Shown here: one piece after another, positions 42,388-51,715 of the stretch
How positions within the stretch are numbered: the stretch's first letter is position 1
Layout: every line of letters begins with the position of its first letter
Source: Actinoallomurus sp040655075
GTDB lineage: Bacteria > Actinomycetota > Actinomycetes > Streptosporangiales > Streptosporangiaceae
Assembly: GCF_040655075.1 (NCBI RefSeq)
Contig: NZ_JBFAJC010000019.1
Location: 62,001-126,000, forward strand
Length of the DNA stretch: 64,000 nucleotides
Direction of reading: 5' to 3'
Program-made: the position numbers and the translations under genes
Notes under the pieces: generated by a model
Database searches by the model: none
The model's input: the letters and a program-made list of their open reading frames with translations, nothing else
Told to the model about the DNA's origin: nothing

Positions 42388-43116
42388 TCAGTCGAGGATC
42401 TTGACGCGGACGCGCCGGAAGCCCCGGCCCTTGTTCTCGATCTTGGCGACCTGGAGACGGCCGACCTGCCGGGTGGACGCGACGTGAGTGCCGCCGTCGG
42501 CCTGGGTGTCCAGCCCGACGATGTCGACGATGCGGACGTCCTCCACCTCCGGCGGCACCAGGTTGGTCGCCGTCCGGATGATGTCGGGAATCGCGAACGC
42601 CTCGGCGCGCGGCAGGGTCTTGACATCGATGCGCCGGTCCGCCTGGATCTCGGTGTTGCAGGCGGCCTCGACGGCCTCCTTGAAACCGGCCGGGACCTCG
42701 GGGAGGTTGAAGTCCATCCGGGCGGCCCCGGGCTCCATGTTGCCGCCCGTGACGAGACATCCGTAGTCGCGGAAGACGACGCCGCACAGGATGTGCAGAC
42801 CAGAGTGGGTCCGCATCAGGCTCGTCCGCCGCTCGTCCTCGACCGCACCGCGCACGGCAGTGCCGACCGGCGGAAGCGGGTCGTCCTCGTGGGGAAGGAG
42901 GTAGAGGTCGTCGCCCTTGCGGATGCCGACGATCCGCGTCTGCACGCCCTGCCAGAGCAAAACCCCGTGATCCGGCGGCTGGCCGCCTCCACCCGGATAA
43001 AATGCCGAGCGGTCGAGGACGATCCCCCCGGGTCCCGAATCGAGCACGACCGCTTCCCACTCGCGCAGCGTCTGGTCGGTCAGCTCAAGCCGCTGCGTCC
43101 GGTGCGTCGTCGTCAT
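42388..43116 (-). CDS. Alanyl-tRNA editing protein AlaX
   Basis: Free-standing homologue of the AlaRS editing domain, removing Ser or Gly from tRNA-Ala in trans. The 242-residue AlaX has the N-terminal AFYPGGGGQPPDHG, the zinc HxxxH in THSGLHILCGVV and the second zinc segment QADGGTHVAST, in which Asp stands where AlaRS has Cys. Length fits the AlaX-M class. It lies apart from alaS (24 kb away). Start codon ATG at 43116. Confidence 0.92.
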   Translation of the reverse strand: MTTTHRTQRLELTDQTLREWEAVVLDSGPGGIVLDRSAFYPGGGGQPPDHGVLLWQGVQTRIVGIRKGDDLYLLPHEDDPLPPVGTAVRGAVEDERRTSLMRTHSGLHILCGVVFRDYGCLVTGGNMEPGAARMDFNLPEVPAGFKEAVEAACNTEIQADRRIDVKTLPRAEAFAIPDIIRTATNLVPPEVEDVRIVDIVGLDTQADGGTHVASTRQVGRLQVAKIENKGRGFRRVRVKILD

Positions 43117-43166
43117 GGAGATCAGCTTAGGACGTCCATTTCGGGCGCCGACTTCAAGGAGCGGGA

Positions 43167-43892
43167 TTGAGACGACGCGCCGTACGTTGTGCCGCCGCGG
43201 CCGTCGTTCTCCTCGCGCTCGCGGGGTGCGGCGGTACGGGGCGCCGGGCGCAGGCGGAGGGCCCGTCTCGCGCGCCGAAACGGCACGCGGCGCACGCGCC
43301 CGTCGTCATGTTCCTCGGCGACAGCTACACCGCCGGCAAGGTGGGACAGACGCCGGAGCAGACGTACGCCGCCGAGACCGCCCGGACCCTGGGCTGGCAG
43401 GTCATCATCGGCGGCTACCGGCAGACCGGGTTCGTCGCCAAGGGCCAGATCGGCAAGGACTTCGCGCGGTTGTTCACCGAGCAGCTCGCCTGGCGCCCGG
43501 CACCCGACCTGGTGATCGTCTCTGGCGGCCACAACGACCGGCGGCATCCGGCGGCGGACGTCGGTGAGGCGGCCCAGCAGCTGCTGGGCACGGTGCACCA
43601 GCGCTGGGCGACGGCACGGCTCCTCCTCATCGGCCCGATGTGGGGCGGCGGCGACCCGCCCAAGGAGGTCACGGCCATCCGGGACGCCCTGGGCAGCGTC
43701 GCCGCGGAGTCGAAGGTGCCGTACATCGACCCGCTGAGCGAACAGTGGATCACCGGGGACCGCGACAAGGGCACCGGCAACGCGCCGCAGTACATCCTGC
43801 CCGACGGCACCCACCCCACCGCCGCGGGCGCCCGTCACATCGCCGACCGGCTCGTCGCCGATCTTCGCAGGCTCAAACTCGACCGGCCCTGA
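43167..43892 (+). CDS. SGNH-hydrolase lipoprotein
   Basis: A 241-residue secreted esterase-like protein: lipoprotein signal ending LALAGC (Cys ~22), then the SGNH domain with block I FLGDSYT (catalytic Ser), block III SGGHND (Asn) and block V DGTHPT (Asp-His). Substrate unknown; such proteins deacylate glycans, lipids or small esters. GGAG lies nine bases before the TTG start at 43167. Confidence 0.88.
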   Translation: MRRRAVRCAAAAVVLLALAGCGGTGRRAQAEGPSRAPKRHAAHAPVVMFLGDSYTAGKVGQTPEQTYAAETARTLGWQVIIGGYRQTGFVAKGQIGKDFARLFTEQLAWRPAPDLVIVSGGHNDRRHPAADVGEAAQQLLGTVHQRWATARLLLIGPMWGGGDPPKEVTAIRDALGSVAAESKVPYIDPLSEQWITGDRDKGTGNAPQYILPDGTHPTAAGARHIADRLVADLRRLKLDRP

Positions 43893-43904
43893 CCGGCCGC
43901 TGGC

Positions 43905-44240
43905 TCACCAGGGGCCGTACGGGCCCGAGGAGGACGAGCCGCCGCGACCGTACTGCCGCACAGCGGGCCGCACGTCGGCGAGGTAGACGGCGGCGGCGAT
44001 GAAGCCGATGACCGGCAGCATCTGGATGATCGAGACGAACCTGACCGCGCCGGCCAGGCCGAACAACAGCGCGACCCCAAGGATGATCAGCCACAGCTGT
44101 TTCGTGAGCTTCCCCGCGGCCGAGTAGGCCCCCGCCGGCCGGCGTACGGCGTCGACGAACGCCCAGACCTCGACGATGAAGGCGGCGATGGCCACGACCC
44201 AGAAAAGATTGCCGACAAAACTCTGGGCTGGACCGAGCAC
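43905..44240 (-). CDS. DUF2516 membrane protein
   Basis: A 111-residue protein with three hydrophobic segments (~8-28, 46-66, 70-90) and a Gly/Ser tail, matching DUF2516. The gene follows hbhA in mycobacteria as here, with unknown function. AGGGGG at 44247-44252 lies six bases before GTG 44240, making this the better start than TTG 44246, which abuts it. Confidence 0.85.
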   Translation of the reverse strand: MLGPAQSFVGNLFWVVAIAAFIVEVWAFVDAVRRPAGAYSAAGKLTKQLWLIILGVALLFGLAGAVRFVSIIQMLPVIGFIAAAVYLADVRPAVRQYGRGGSSSSGPYGPW

Positions 44241-44412
44241 GATCAACCCCCTGTACCAGGGCGGCGTCGTACGAGCGCCGCGTCGAATGTCATCACGTAC
44301 GGCCCCCAGCGTATGCGTTCCGCCGGGGTCATGCCGATGGTCGCGGCCGGAAATGCGGCAGCCCGGGCGGATCCGTCCACCCGGGCTCCCGGCACACGCG
44401 CGCTGCGGACGG

Positions 44413-44802
44413 TCAGTTGCCGACCTTCTTGGAAGCGTCGGTCGCGGCCTTGCCGACCGCCTTGGCCGCCTCCTTGGCGGAGCCGGCGGCCGTCTTGGCC
44501 TTGCGGGCCGTGGACTTGGCGGACTCCTCCAGCTGCTGCGTGGACTTCTGCCGCTCGACCCGGCTCACGATCTTCTTGCCGCGCTCGGCGAGCTCGTCGA
44601 CGACCTCGGCGGCCCGGCCGCCGACCCGGGCCGCGTAGCCGAGCGCGGCGCCGCCCAGGTCCTTCGGGTCCGTCCGCTCCTGCAGGCGGTTGATCCGCTC
44701 CGGCACCTCGCGGATCTTCTCGACCGCGAGGTCGCCGGCGCCCGCGGCGACGTAGAAGGCCTTGGAGTCGCGCAGCTTCTCGGTGATGTTCGGCTTCGGC
44801 AT
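44413..44802 (-). CDS. HbhA-like heparin-binding protein homologue
   Basis: About 129 residues: an N-terminal hydrophobic patch (KAFYVAAGAGDLAVEKI), a long coiled coil (~40-95) and a lysine/alanine-rich tail (KTAAGSAKEAAKAVGKAA). This is the HbhA layout; in mycobacteria the Lys-rich tail binds heparan sulfate and HbhA affects lipid inclusions. The start is either ATG 44802 (chosen) or GTG 44814, which overlaps the xre stop as GTGA. The xre-hbhA-DUF2516 order equals mycobacterial Rv0474-Rv0476. Confidence 0.82.
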   Translation of the reverse strand: MPKPNITEKLRDSKAFYVAAGAGDLAVEKIREVPERINRLQERTDPKDLGGAALGYAARVGGRAAEVVDELAERGKKIVSRVERQKSTQQLEESAKSTARKAKTAAGSAKEAAKAVGKAATDASKKVGN

Positions 44803-44810
44803 GTCTGGGT

Positions 44811-45197
44811 TCACCCTTCGGTTGATGAGGTGGCTTCGGTGGCGGCTTTCCCGCTGGACTCGTTCTCCCGGCGGAACGACTCGTAGATGTCGAGCAGCAC
44901 CTGCTTCTGGCGTTCCGACAGGTCCGCGTCCGCCCTGATCGCGGCCTGGACGTCCGTGTCGGCGTCTCGCTCGTCGAGGATCCCTGCTTGCACGTACAGG
45001 GCTTCGGCGGAGATGCGCAGACCCTTGGCGATCTGCTGCAGGATCTCCGCGCTCGGCTTGCGCAGCCCACGCTCGATCTGGCTGAGGTAGGGGTTCGAAA
45101 CACCCGTGACCTCGGCCAGCTGGCGCAGCGAGACCTTGGCCCGCTTGCGCTGCTCTTTGATGTACTCCCCGATGGAGCCGACTTTGGAAGTCGCCAT
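44811..45197 (-). CDS. XRE-family regulator upstream of hbhA
   Basis: A 128-residue regulator: the HTH (~10-65) is IGEYIKEQRKRAKVSLRQLA then VTGVSNPYLSQIERGLRKPS, and the C-terminal helices include LSERQKQVLLDIYESFRREN. Same neighbour as in mycobacteria. The direct repeats of GCAAGC/CTTGC just upstream (45218-45250) may be its own binding site. ATG 45197. Confidence 0.9.
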   Translation of the reverse strand: MATSKVGSIGEYIKEQRKRAKVSLRQLAEVTGVSNPYLSQIERGLRKPSAEILQQIAKGLRISAEALYVQAGILDERDADTDVQAAIRADADLSERQKQVLLDIYESFRRENESSGKAATEATSSTEG

Positions 45198-45334
45198 GTC
45201 TCCACTGTGCGCCGCCGTGCTTGCTATTGCAAGCGCAGTTGCAAGCACTTCGCGGTGAAACGAGTCACATCGCGAGTTCGCCGTCCCCGGCGGGGCGGTG
45301 AGCGAGACGGTCCCCGGCCGGGGCCGGGGACCGG

Positions 45335-46471
45335 TCAGTTCACCGAGCCGGACGGGGCGGCCCAGGTGTTGCAGGCCGCCGTGGTGCCCCGGTTGTAACC
45401 AATCTGGACCCAGCCGCGGTAGTGCGCGTCCGTGCCGTGGTCCCGCTGGTCGAGGGGGCGCCCGTCGTCACCGCGCTCGTACGAGTCCCGCAGCGCCATC
45501 GCCCACTGGTCGGGCGTGACGGGGAAGGTCGAGCGCACCGAGCCCAGGAACAGCCCGGACAGGCACTGGGCCTGCAGCTCGCTGCGCTTGGTGACGGCGT
45601 TGCGGGCCGTGGTGCTCGTCGCCTCGGACCGGGCCTGCTGGACGTACTCGAGGATGCCGGACTGGTCCTGGATCGCGTGGCCGTACTCGTGGGCGATCTC
45701 CCGGGTGTAGGCCACGTTGTAGCGCACCGGCAGGCCGCCGGCCGCCTTCTGGGCGTCGGTGATGCCGATGTACATCGACTGGTTGGACGGACAGTAGAAC
45801 GCGGCGACGCCCGGCGACGGGTAGGTGCCGCAGGGGCTCTGACCCCCCGTGGACCAGAACACCCGGTGCGGCGCGGAGAACCGCATGCCGGCGTGCGCGA
45901 AGCCCTGGCTCCAGGCGCGGTCCAGGCAGTCGGTCGTCCCGTCGAGGAACAGCCGGAACGACCGGGAGTCGCCCTGGGTGATCTGCCGGCCCTGGCAACC
46001 GTCCGAGGGCAGCCGGCCGACCTTGTACAGCGTGCTGGTGGCGGCGTTCTGGCCCGGCGCGGAGGGTGCGCTGACCGGCGGCCGGTTCGGCGTGTACCCG
46101 TGCCCGGTGATCACCCTCGAGGCCACCGCGCCGACCACCCCGATGATGGCGAGGAGGCCGAGCACGCCGATGCCGCGCACGCCCCCGCCGCTCCGGCGCC
46201 GGGGCGGTGGCCGGTAGCCGTAGCCCGGAGCCGCGTAGCGAGGCCCGCCGTGCCCGGGACCGTACGGCGGCCGGGGCGGCGGACCTTGCGGAGGGCCCTG
46301 CGGCGGACCGTACGAAGGACCGTAGCCCTGCGGCGCGCCGTGTCCCTGTCCCTGGCCGTATCCCTGGGGCCGGCCATATCCCTGGCCGTAACCCTGGCCT
46401 TGGCCCGGAGGCGGGCCGTATCCCCGACCGTGTCCCTGGGGCGGGGGTCCCCATGAGCCCGGTCCAGCCAT
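45335..46471 (-). CDS. Membrane-anchored neutral zinc metallopeptidase 1
   Basis: A 378-residue protein: a cytoplasmic Gly/Pro/Gln/Tyr-rich region (~1-90), one transmembrane helix (~97-118), and an outer PF04228-type (YpfJ-like) zinc peptidase domain with HEYGHAIQDQ (~235) and the downstream QAQCLSGLFLGS ligand region. Cysteine pairs (GCQG...DCLD, SPCG...FYCP) could form disulfides. AGGAGGAG lies six bases before ATG 46471. Paralogue of the next gene; probably an operon. Confidence 0.88.
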   Translation of the reverse strand: MAGPGSWGPPPQGHGRGYGPPPGQGQGYGQGYGRPQGYGQGQGHGAPQGYGPSYGPPQGPPQGPPPRPPYGPGHGGPRYAAPGYGYRPPPRRRSGGGVRGIGVLGLLAIIGVVGAVASRVITGHGYTPNRPPVSAPSAPGQNAATSTLYKVGRLPSDGCQGRQITQGDSRSFRLFLDGTTDCLDRAWSQGFAHAGMRFSAPHRVFWSTGGQSPCGTYPSPGVAAFYCPSNQSMYIGITDAQKAAGGLPVRYNVAYTREIAHEYGHAIQDQSGILEYVQQARSEATSTTARNAVTKRSELQAQCLSGLFLGSVRSTFPVTPDQWAMALRDSYERGDDGRPLDQRDHGTDAHYRGWVQIGYNRGTTAACNTWAAPSGSVN

Positions 46472-46485
46472 TCACTCTCCTCCTG

Positions 46486-47472
46486 TCAGGAAACGTCCGC
46501 GGGGGTGGCCGCCCACGTGTTGCAGGACGACAGGACGCGCTGCGTGTAGCCGCGGGCCACCCAGCCCGCGTAGTCGGCCCCGGAGCCGTGGTCGCGCCGG
46601 TCGTCCGGCTGGCCGTCGTCGCCGCGTGCCCGCGCGTCGGCCAGCACCGCCCGGTACTGCGAGGACGTCATGGGGAGGCTGTCGCGCTGGGCCGACAGGA
46701 ACGCGCCCGCGAAGCACTGCGCCTGCAACTCGATCCGGCGGCTCGTCTCGTCGCGGGCATCGGTGGCCGAGCGGGCCATCAACTGGTGGCCGTACTCGAG
46801 GATGCCCGCGTCCTCCTGCACGTGGTGGCCGTACTCGTGCGCGATCACCCGGGCGTACACCGCGTAGTGCGACACCGGCTCTCCGTCCGCGGTCTCCACG
46901 ACGTCACCGAGGCCGACGTACATCGTGTCGTTGGCCGGGCAGTAGAACGCGGCGGCGCCGGGAGCCGGGTACGACCCGCACGGGCTGCTGCCCGAGTCGC
47001 TCCAGAACACCCGGTTCGGGGCGGCGAAGCCGGCCAGACCCACCTTGGCGAACTGCCGCCGCCAGGCCTCGTCCAGGCAGTCCGACAGCCGGTCGAGGAA
47101 GACCCGCATCGAGTCCTCGTCGTGCTTCCGGATCGCCGGGAGCGCGCAGCCGACCGGGTCGAGCGCTCCGCTGCGGTAGAGCGGGCCGGCGAACGCGGCC
47201 TGCCTGCTGCCCGCGTTCGACGGCGCTTGGGTGGTACCGGCACCCGCCGCCGGCCGGTCCGGGCCGGCCAGCGAGTAGGCGACGATCGCGACCGTGCACA
47301 GCCCGGCGACGCCGCCGAGCGCGCCGACGATCGTGCCGGCCGCGCTGCGCCGCCGGGATGGGCGGCGCGGTGGCAGGTAGCCGATGTCCCGTGCCGGCCG
47401 ACGCCACAGGCGGGACGGCGGGCCCTGCGGCTCCGGGCCGTCCGGCGGGCGCCGCCGATAGGGACCTTGCAC
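46486..47472 (-). CDS. Membrane-anchored neutral zinc metallopeptidase 2
   Basis: About 328 residues with the same domain as its neighbour: a basic Pro/Arg-rich N-terminus, one transmembrane helix (~42-66), and the zinc site HEYGHHVQED with IELQAQCFAGAFL downstream. It lacks the Gly/Tyr/Gln repeats of the first paralogue. GTG 47472 follows GGGAGG by 12 bases; the frame continues upstream to 47607 without family-like sequence. Only 14 bases separate it from paralogue 1. Confidence 0.86.
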   Translation of the reverse strand: MQGPYRRRPPDGPEPQGPPSRLWRRPARDIGYLPPRRPSRRRSAAGTIVGALGGVAGLCTVAIVAYSLAGPDRPAAGAGTTQAPSNAGSRQAAFAGPLYRSGALDPVGCALPAIRKHDEDSMRVFLDRLSDCLDEAWRRQFAKVGLAGFAAPNRVFWSDSGSSPCGSYPAPGAAAFYCPANDTMYVGLGDVVETADGEPVSHYAVYARVIAHEYGHHVQEDAGILEYGHQLMARSATDARDETSRRIELQAQCFAGAFLSAQRDSLPMTSSQYRAVLADARARGDDGQPDDRRDHGSGADYAGWVARGYTQRVLSSCNTWAATPADVS

Positions 47473-47655
47473 TTGCTGTCCGTTCCTCCCCTGGGACCGG
47501 CACGCCGGCTCCACGCAGGAGGGACGACCGGAGCAAGAATCATCGCATACCGTCGAAAACTCGATCACTTGTACGGCAATGACCACCGATCGGTTCATGA
47601 TCGTCACATCAGCAGGTCACGTTCGGTCGGCGGTTCACCGGTACGCTGTGCGCCC

Positions 47656-49311
47656 ATGCGGGTTCGCACGCGGCTTCTGACCGCCCCCCTCGTCGCCGCA
47701 GGACTCCTCATCGGCGCGGCCTCCGCGTCGGCGGCGTCGGGACAGGTCGTCAAGGACACCGTCGCGATCACGGTGGCGCCGGACGGGACGCTCCAGGTCA
47801 AGGAGACGGTCGTCTACGACGGGGACGCGCCCGCGCGTACCCTCATCCGCCGAAAGCACCTCGACGACCGGCAGGACCGCCGGTTCGACGTCGGCAATGT
47901 CCAGGGCGGCACGCTCAAGAACCAGGGCGACCACGCGGTGCTCCAAGTCGCCGGTGGCGGCGGCACCGGCCGGCGGACGGCCCAGCTGGCCTACACGGTC
48001 AAGGGCGCGATCACCAGGCTGCGCACCGGCGAGCAGCTGACCTGGACGGCCGCCGGCGGCTGGCACGTCCCGGTCGCGCAGACCCGGGTGACCATCGAGT
48101 CCAGCGCCGTCGTCCAGAACCTCAACTGCTTCGCCGGGGAGCCGGAGAGCACCGTCGGCTGCACGCAGTTCTTCACCAACCACACCCACACGCTGGCCGA
48201 CTTCCGGCAGCAGGACCTCCAGCCGGGCGACTACGTCACGGTCATGATCGGGTACCCGTCGGGCACGACCTCCGGCAAGCCGATCATCGACCAGCGGCAC
48301 ACGGTGGCCACCGCCTTCACCGTCAACGGGGTCACCGGCGGCACCCTGCTCCTCCTGCTCCTCCTGCTGCTCAGCGGGGTGGCGCTGCTGTACGTCACCC
48401 GGGGCAGGGACGCGCGCATCGTCAACAAGAAGGCGGCCGAGGGCGACCAGGCCCCCCTCGACTCGACGGGCTTCGCCCCACCGGACGGCGTACGGCCCGG
48501 CCAGATCGGCACCCTCATCGACGAGCAGGCCGACGTCGTCGACGTCACCGCGACCATCATCGACCTGGCCGTGCGCGGCTACGTCCTGATCGAGGAGCTG
48601 CCCCGTGAGACGCACGGCCTCGACTGGCAGCTTCGCCGCATGGACCGCCCGGCCGACGACCTCCTCCCGTACGAGCGGATCCTCTACGACTCCCTGTTCA
48701 CCGGGCGCGACGTCGTCCGGCTGTCCGAGCTCGGCGGCACCTTCGCCGACCAGCTCGCGGCGGTGCGCAAGGCCCTGTACGAGGACGTCGTCCGGCAGGG
48801 CTGGTTCGCCCGCCGGCCCGACTCCGAGCGCACCCGCTGGACCACGATCGGCATGGTGCTGGCCGGCCTCGGGGTCGTCGGGACCATCCTGCTGGCCGTC
48901 TATACGAACCTCGCCCTGATCGGTCTGGCGGTCATCATCGCCGGCGCGGCGCTGGCCGTCGGCGGCCAGTACATGCCCGCCAAGACCTCGCGGGGCGCGA
49001 CCGTGCTGGCGCACACGCTGGGCTTCCGGGCGCACCTGTTCCGCGGCGAGCTGCCGGACACGCCCGCCGGTCACCGGGTGGCGCTGTTCTCGCACTACCT
49101 GCCGTACGCCGTGGTGTTCGACGTCGTCCAGCGCTGGGCGCAGACGGTCGCCGACGTCGGCGCGGGCAACGACGGTCCCTCGGACAACCTCTACTGGTAC
49201 GAGGGGCCGGCCGAGTGGGACCTGTCGAACTTCGCCGAGTCGATGCGCACCTTCACGCTCGCCACGTCCGGCGCGATCTCCGCCTCGCGCCAGTTCCGCA
49301 GCCTCTCCTAG
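47656..49311 (+). CDS. DUF2207-family membrane protein
   Basis: A 551-residue protein: signal peptide (1-27), an outer beta-rich DUF2207 domain (~30-205), a leucine-run transmembrane helix (~225-250, with nine consecutive Leu codons), a cytoplasmic region (ADVVDVTATIIDLAVRGYVLIEE), two more helices (~395-440) and a C-terminal part with VFDVVQRWAQ and WYEG. Function unknown. Its stop overlaps the convergent asparaginase stop by four bases. Confidence 0.88.
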   Translation: MRVRTRLLTAPLVAAGLLIGAASASAASGQVVKDTVAITVAPDGTLQVKETVVYDGDAPARTLIRRKHLDDRQDRRFDVGNVQGGTLKNQGDHAVLQVAGGGGTGRRTAQLAYTVKGAITRLRTGEQLTWTAAGGWHVPVAQTRVTIESSAVVQNLNCFAGEPESTVGCTQFFTNHTHTLADFRQQDLQPGDYVTVMIGYPSGTTSGKPIIDQRHTVATAFTVNGVTGGTLLLLLLLLLSGVALLYVTRGRDARIVNKKAAEGDQAPLDSTGFAPPDGVRPGQIGTLIDEQADVVDVTATIIDLAVRGYVLIEELPRETHGLDWQLRRMDRPADDLLPYERILYDSLFTGRDVVRLSELGGTFADQLAAVRKALYEDVVRQGWFARRPDSERTRWTTIGMVLAGLGVVGTILLAVYTNLALIGLAVIIAGAALAVGGQYMPAKTSRGATVLAHTLGFRAHLFRGELPDTPAGHRVALFSHYLPYAVVFDVVQRWAQTVADVGAGNDGPSDNLYWYEGPAEWDLSNFAESMRTFTLATSGAISASRQFRSLS

Positions 49312-50228
49312 ATATTCACCGCGCGGATCTCGCCGACGATCGCTTCGCCGCCGTGCAGCGGCACGGTGGCGAGCTCGTCGGGGACCTCGGCACCGAGGGC
49401 GCGCAGCGTCGCCACGGTCACCGGGGTCCGAGCGCGCATCGCCCCGTCGTCGATCTTGATGGCGCCGGCGCGGCCGTCCGCGAGCGCGAACGCGTCGACG
49501 CCCTCGGCCCCGCACTTGACCAGCAGGCCCGGTACGGCGGTCATGAGCCGGTACTCGTCGCGGTGGGTGCCCGAGGTCCACTCCGGATAGGCGCGCATCG
49601 CGTCGGCGAGACGCCGCTCCGGCGTGCCGGGTTCGGCGGTGACGATCGCGCGCAGCGCCCGCGCCACCCCGGTCAGCGAGACGGCGAACAGCGGCGCGCC
49701 ACACCCGTCCACGCCGATCGCGACGATCCGCTCACCGGTGAGCTCCTCGGCCGTCTCCCGTACCGCCAGTTGCAGCGGGTGGCCGAACTCCAGGTACGAC
49801 TCGGTCGGCCAGCCGTTGAGGACGCAGGTGGCGAGCATGGCGGCGTGCTTGCCGGAGCAGTTCATCCGCAGCCGTGACTTCTCGGCGCGGACGGCGACGT
49901 CCGGGTCCAGCGGCCACTGGGCCGGGCACTGGAGGGCGTCCGGCGTGAGCCCCGCGTCGGCGAGGATCTTGCGGGCGCCCTCCACGTGGAAGTCCTCCCC
50001 GGAGTGGCTGGCCGACGACAGCGCCAGGAACTCCCTTTCGAGGGCGAGGCCGCTGCGGGCCATCGCCACCGCCTGTATCGGCTTGTTCGCCGACCGGGGG
50101 AAGATCGGTTCGTCCGGGGACCCGATGCGTAGCGCCGGGGAGCCGTCGGCGGCCAGGGCGGCCACCGAACCGCGGTGCCGGGACTCCACGAAACCGGAAC
50201 GTTCCACTTCAACGAGGACGGGGTGCAT
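49308..50228 (-). CDS. L-asparaginase II-family protein
   Basis: PF06089-type asparaginase, 306 residues, starting MHPVLVEVERSGFVESRHRG. Conserved segments: RSANKPIQAVAMARSGL, SASHSGEDFHV, MNCSGKHAAMLA, GVDGCGAPLFAVSL and VKCGAEGVDAFAL. Family enzymes hydrolyse asparagine to aspartate and ammonia, though few are characterised. ATG 50228. Confidence 0.93.
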   Translation of the reverse strand: MHPVLVEVERSGFVESRHRGSVAALAADGSPALRIGSPDEPIFPRSANKPIQAVAMARSGLALEREFLALSSASHSGEDFHVEGARKILADAGLTPDALQCPAQWPLDPDVAVRAEKSRLRMNCSGKHAAMLATCVLNGWPTESYLEFGHPLQLAVRETAEELTGERIVAIGVDGCGAPLFAVSLTGVARALRAIVTAEPGTPERRLADAMRAYPEWTSGTHRDEYRLMTAVPGLLVKCGAEGVDAFALADGRAGAIKIDDGAMRARTPVTVATLRALGAEVPDELATVPLHGGEAIVGEIRAVNI

Positions 50229-50417
50229 CTAGTCTCTTCGGGGGTCGACGGTCGGCTACTGCCGGCTGGCCGTGGACGACCTCGGGGTCGGCGTCGACCT
50301 CGGGGGCGACGCCGGCGGCGGCCGTGACCAGCACCTCGACACCCTATGCGAGTGACGGCCCGCCTCGCGCTGGGGCCTCAGCAGGTTGATCATGGGCCTG
50401 ACGGCCGGTACCATATC

Positions 50418-50423
50418 TATAAT
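50418..50423 (+). promoter_or_regulatory. Consensus -10 hexamer upstream of the YbaB-like gene
   Basis: A perfect TATAAT in an AT-rich island (TATCTATAATTATGG), 24 bases before the ATG. No clear -35 lies 16-18 bases upstream (GGCCTG only), so an activator may be needed. Confidence 0.5.
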
Positions 50424-50447
50424 TATGGTCGAAAAAGTAGAGTATTG

Positions 50448-50774
50448 ATGAACTTCGACGGGGAAATGCTCGAAAGAGAGCTTCGGGAGGCCGAAGCACG
50501 CGTCCGGCAGGCCCGTGAGGAACTGTCGGCGCTCTCGGTCGAGGCCAAGAGCAAAGACGGCCTGATCGAGCTCACCGTCGGCAGCCAGGGCCGCCTCCAC
50601 GCCCTGACGTTCGATCCGCGGGTGAAACGCCTCCCCGTGGAGGAACTCGCAGCTCGGGTCGTCGAGATGATGAACGACGCCCTCGATCTCCTGCTCCACG
50701 AAACGGCGGCCAAGACGAGCGCCATGTTCCCCGACTTCACCGCCGATCCGCCCTTCGGAGGCCCGTCCCGATGA
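50448..50774 (+). CDS. YbaB/EbfC-like protein of the WXG100-associated kind
   Basis: A 108-residue protein: an N-terminal coiled coil (LERELREAEARVRQAREELS, ~6-28), then a beta-rich YbaB/EbfC fold (~35-90, GLIELTVGSQGRLHALTFDP). YbaB proteins bind DNA as dimers, but this shorter subclass precedes WXG100-like effector genes in actinomycetes, suggesting a chaperone or accessory role. Spaced 19 bases before the next gene. Confidence 0.75.
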   Translation: MNFDGEMLERELREAEARVRQAREELSALSVEAKSKDGLIELTVGSQGRLHALTFDPRVKRLPVEELAARVVEMMNDALDLLLHETAAKTSAMFPDFTADPPFGGPSR

Positions 50775-50793
50775 CCACATCCTGGGGGCGCCC

Positions 50794-51696
50794 GTGGCCG
50801 GGCTGAGCGACGCGCGCGGCGGCCTGTTCGTCGGCGGCAACATCGCACTCTTCGTCTTCTCGATGCTGGCCGTCCAGTACCCGGAGGGCGACCCGGGGAA
50901 GGCCCGTGAGGCGGGCACCGTGTGGGCCGGCCTCGTGGACGACGTCATCGAGTGGGGAAAGTACGGCGACGACGCCGCGCGCGCGATCGTCACCAACAAC
51001 GCCGGCATAGGCGTCCAGGCCTTCGGCGACTTCTGGCAGCGCCACTTCTCGCCCGCCCCGCCCGCCGAGGGTGAGGCAGCGCGGCTCGCCGACCTGTGCC
51101 GACGAATGAGCGAGGCGTGCGAGGAGTTCGCATCGCTCGTCGAGAAGGCCCAGTACGCCTACTGGACCCTCGCCCTGGCCAACTTCGCCAGCCTGCTCTT
51201 CATCTCCATGTTCCCCTGGATGGCGGGCGCCGCGTACGAGATCGCCCAGTACCTGCTGAGACGTGCGCAGGCGGGGATACTGGCGAAGCTGCTCGAGAGC
51301 GCCATCGCCCGGATGCTGCTCGCCAAGCTGGCGGAGTACTCCATCGGCAGCGCGTTCTTCGCCGTCGGCGACGTCCTCGTGATGGACGGCGTCAAGGCGG
51401 TGCGAGGCGAGGACGTCGGCTCGTTCGGGGACAACTTCGACGAGGTCATGAAGGAGTTCGTCGCCTCCGTCGCCTTCTACGGCGTCTTCGACGCCGCCGC
51501 CAAGCCCGTCAGCAAGATCACCAGCAACCCGGACGTGCAGTACTTCGTGTCCCGCATGGCGGGAGGCTCCCTCGGATACGGCCCCACGTACGGGTACCTG
51601 AACGGCAAACGCGGCGACGACCTGGTCCCCACCTCCAAGGACACGATCCTGAGGACGATCCTCTACACGACCATGGCCCACAAGCCCGCCGGCTAG
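50794..51696 (+). CDS. WXG100-like (type VII secretion-type) protein
   Basis: A 300-residue protein. Residues ~40-130 contain a helical-hairpin-like segment with DVIEWGKYGDD and DFWQRHF, like the N-terminal domain of WXG100-like toxins in actinomycetes. A membrane-active region follows (ALANFASLLFISMFPWMAGAAY, ~128-150), then amphipathic helices and a Gly/Tyr end. No catalytic motif or toxin domain is visible at the C-terminus, unlike polymorphic toxins, so it may be structural or pore-forming. GTG 50794. Confidence 0.65.
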   Translation: MAGLSDARGGLFVGGNIALFVFSMLAVQYPEGDPGKAREAGTVWAGLVDDVIEWGKYGDDAARAIVTNNAGIGVQAFGDFWQRHFSPAPPAEGEAARLADLCRRMSEACEEFASLVEKAQYAYWTLALANFASLLFISMFPWMAGAAYEIAQYLLRRAQAGILAKLLESAIARMLLAKLAEYSIGSAFFAVGDVLVMDGVKAVRGEDVGSFGDNFDEVMKEFVASVAFYGVFDAAAKPVSKITSNPDVQYFVSRMAGGSLGYGPTYGYLNGKRGDDLVPTSKDTILRTILYTTMAHKPAG

Positions 51697-51715
51697 CCCC
51701 TTGGATGGCGCCCAC

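Noticed and set aside
46207..47655. Long plus-strand N-terminal extension of the DUF2207 gene
   Set aside because: It is antisense to both metallopeptidase genes; the real protein begins with a signal peptide at 47656.
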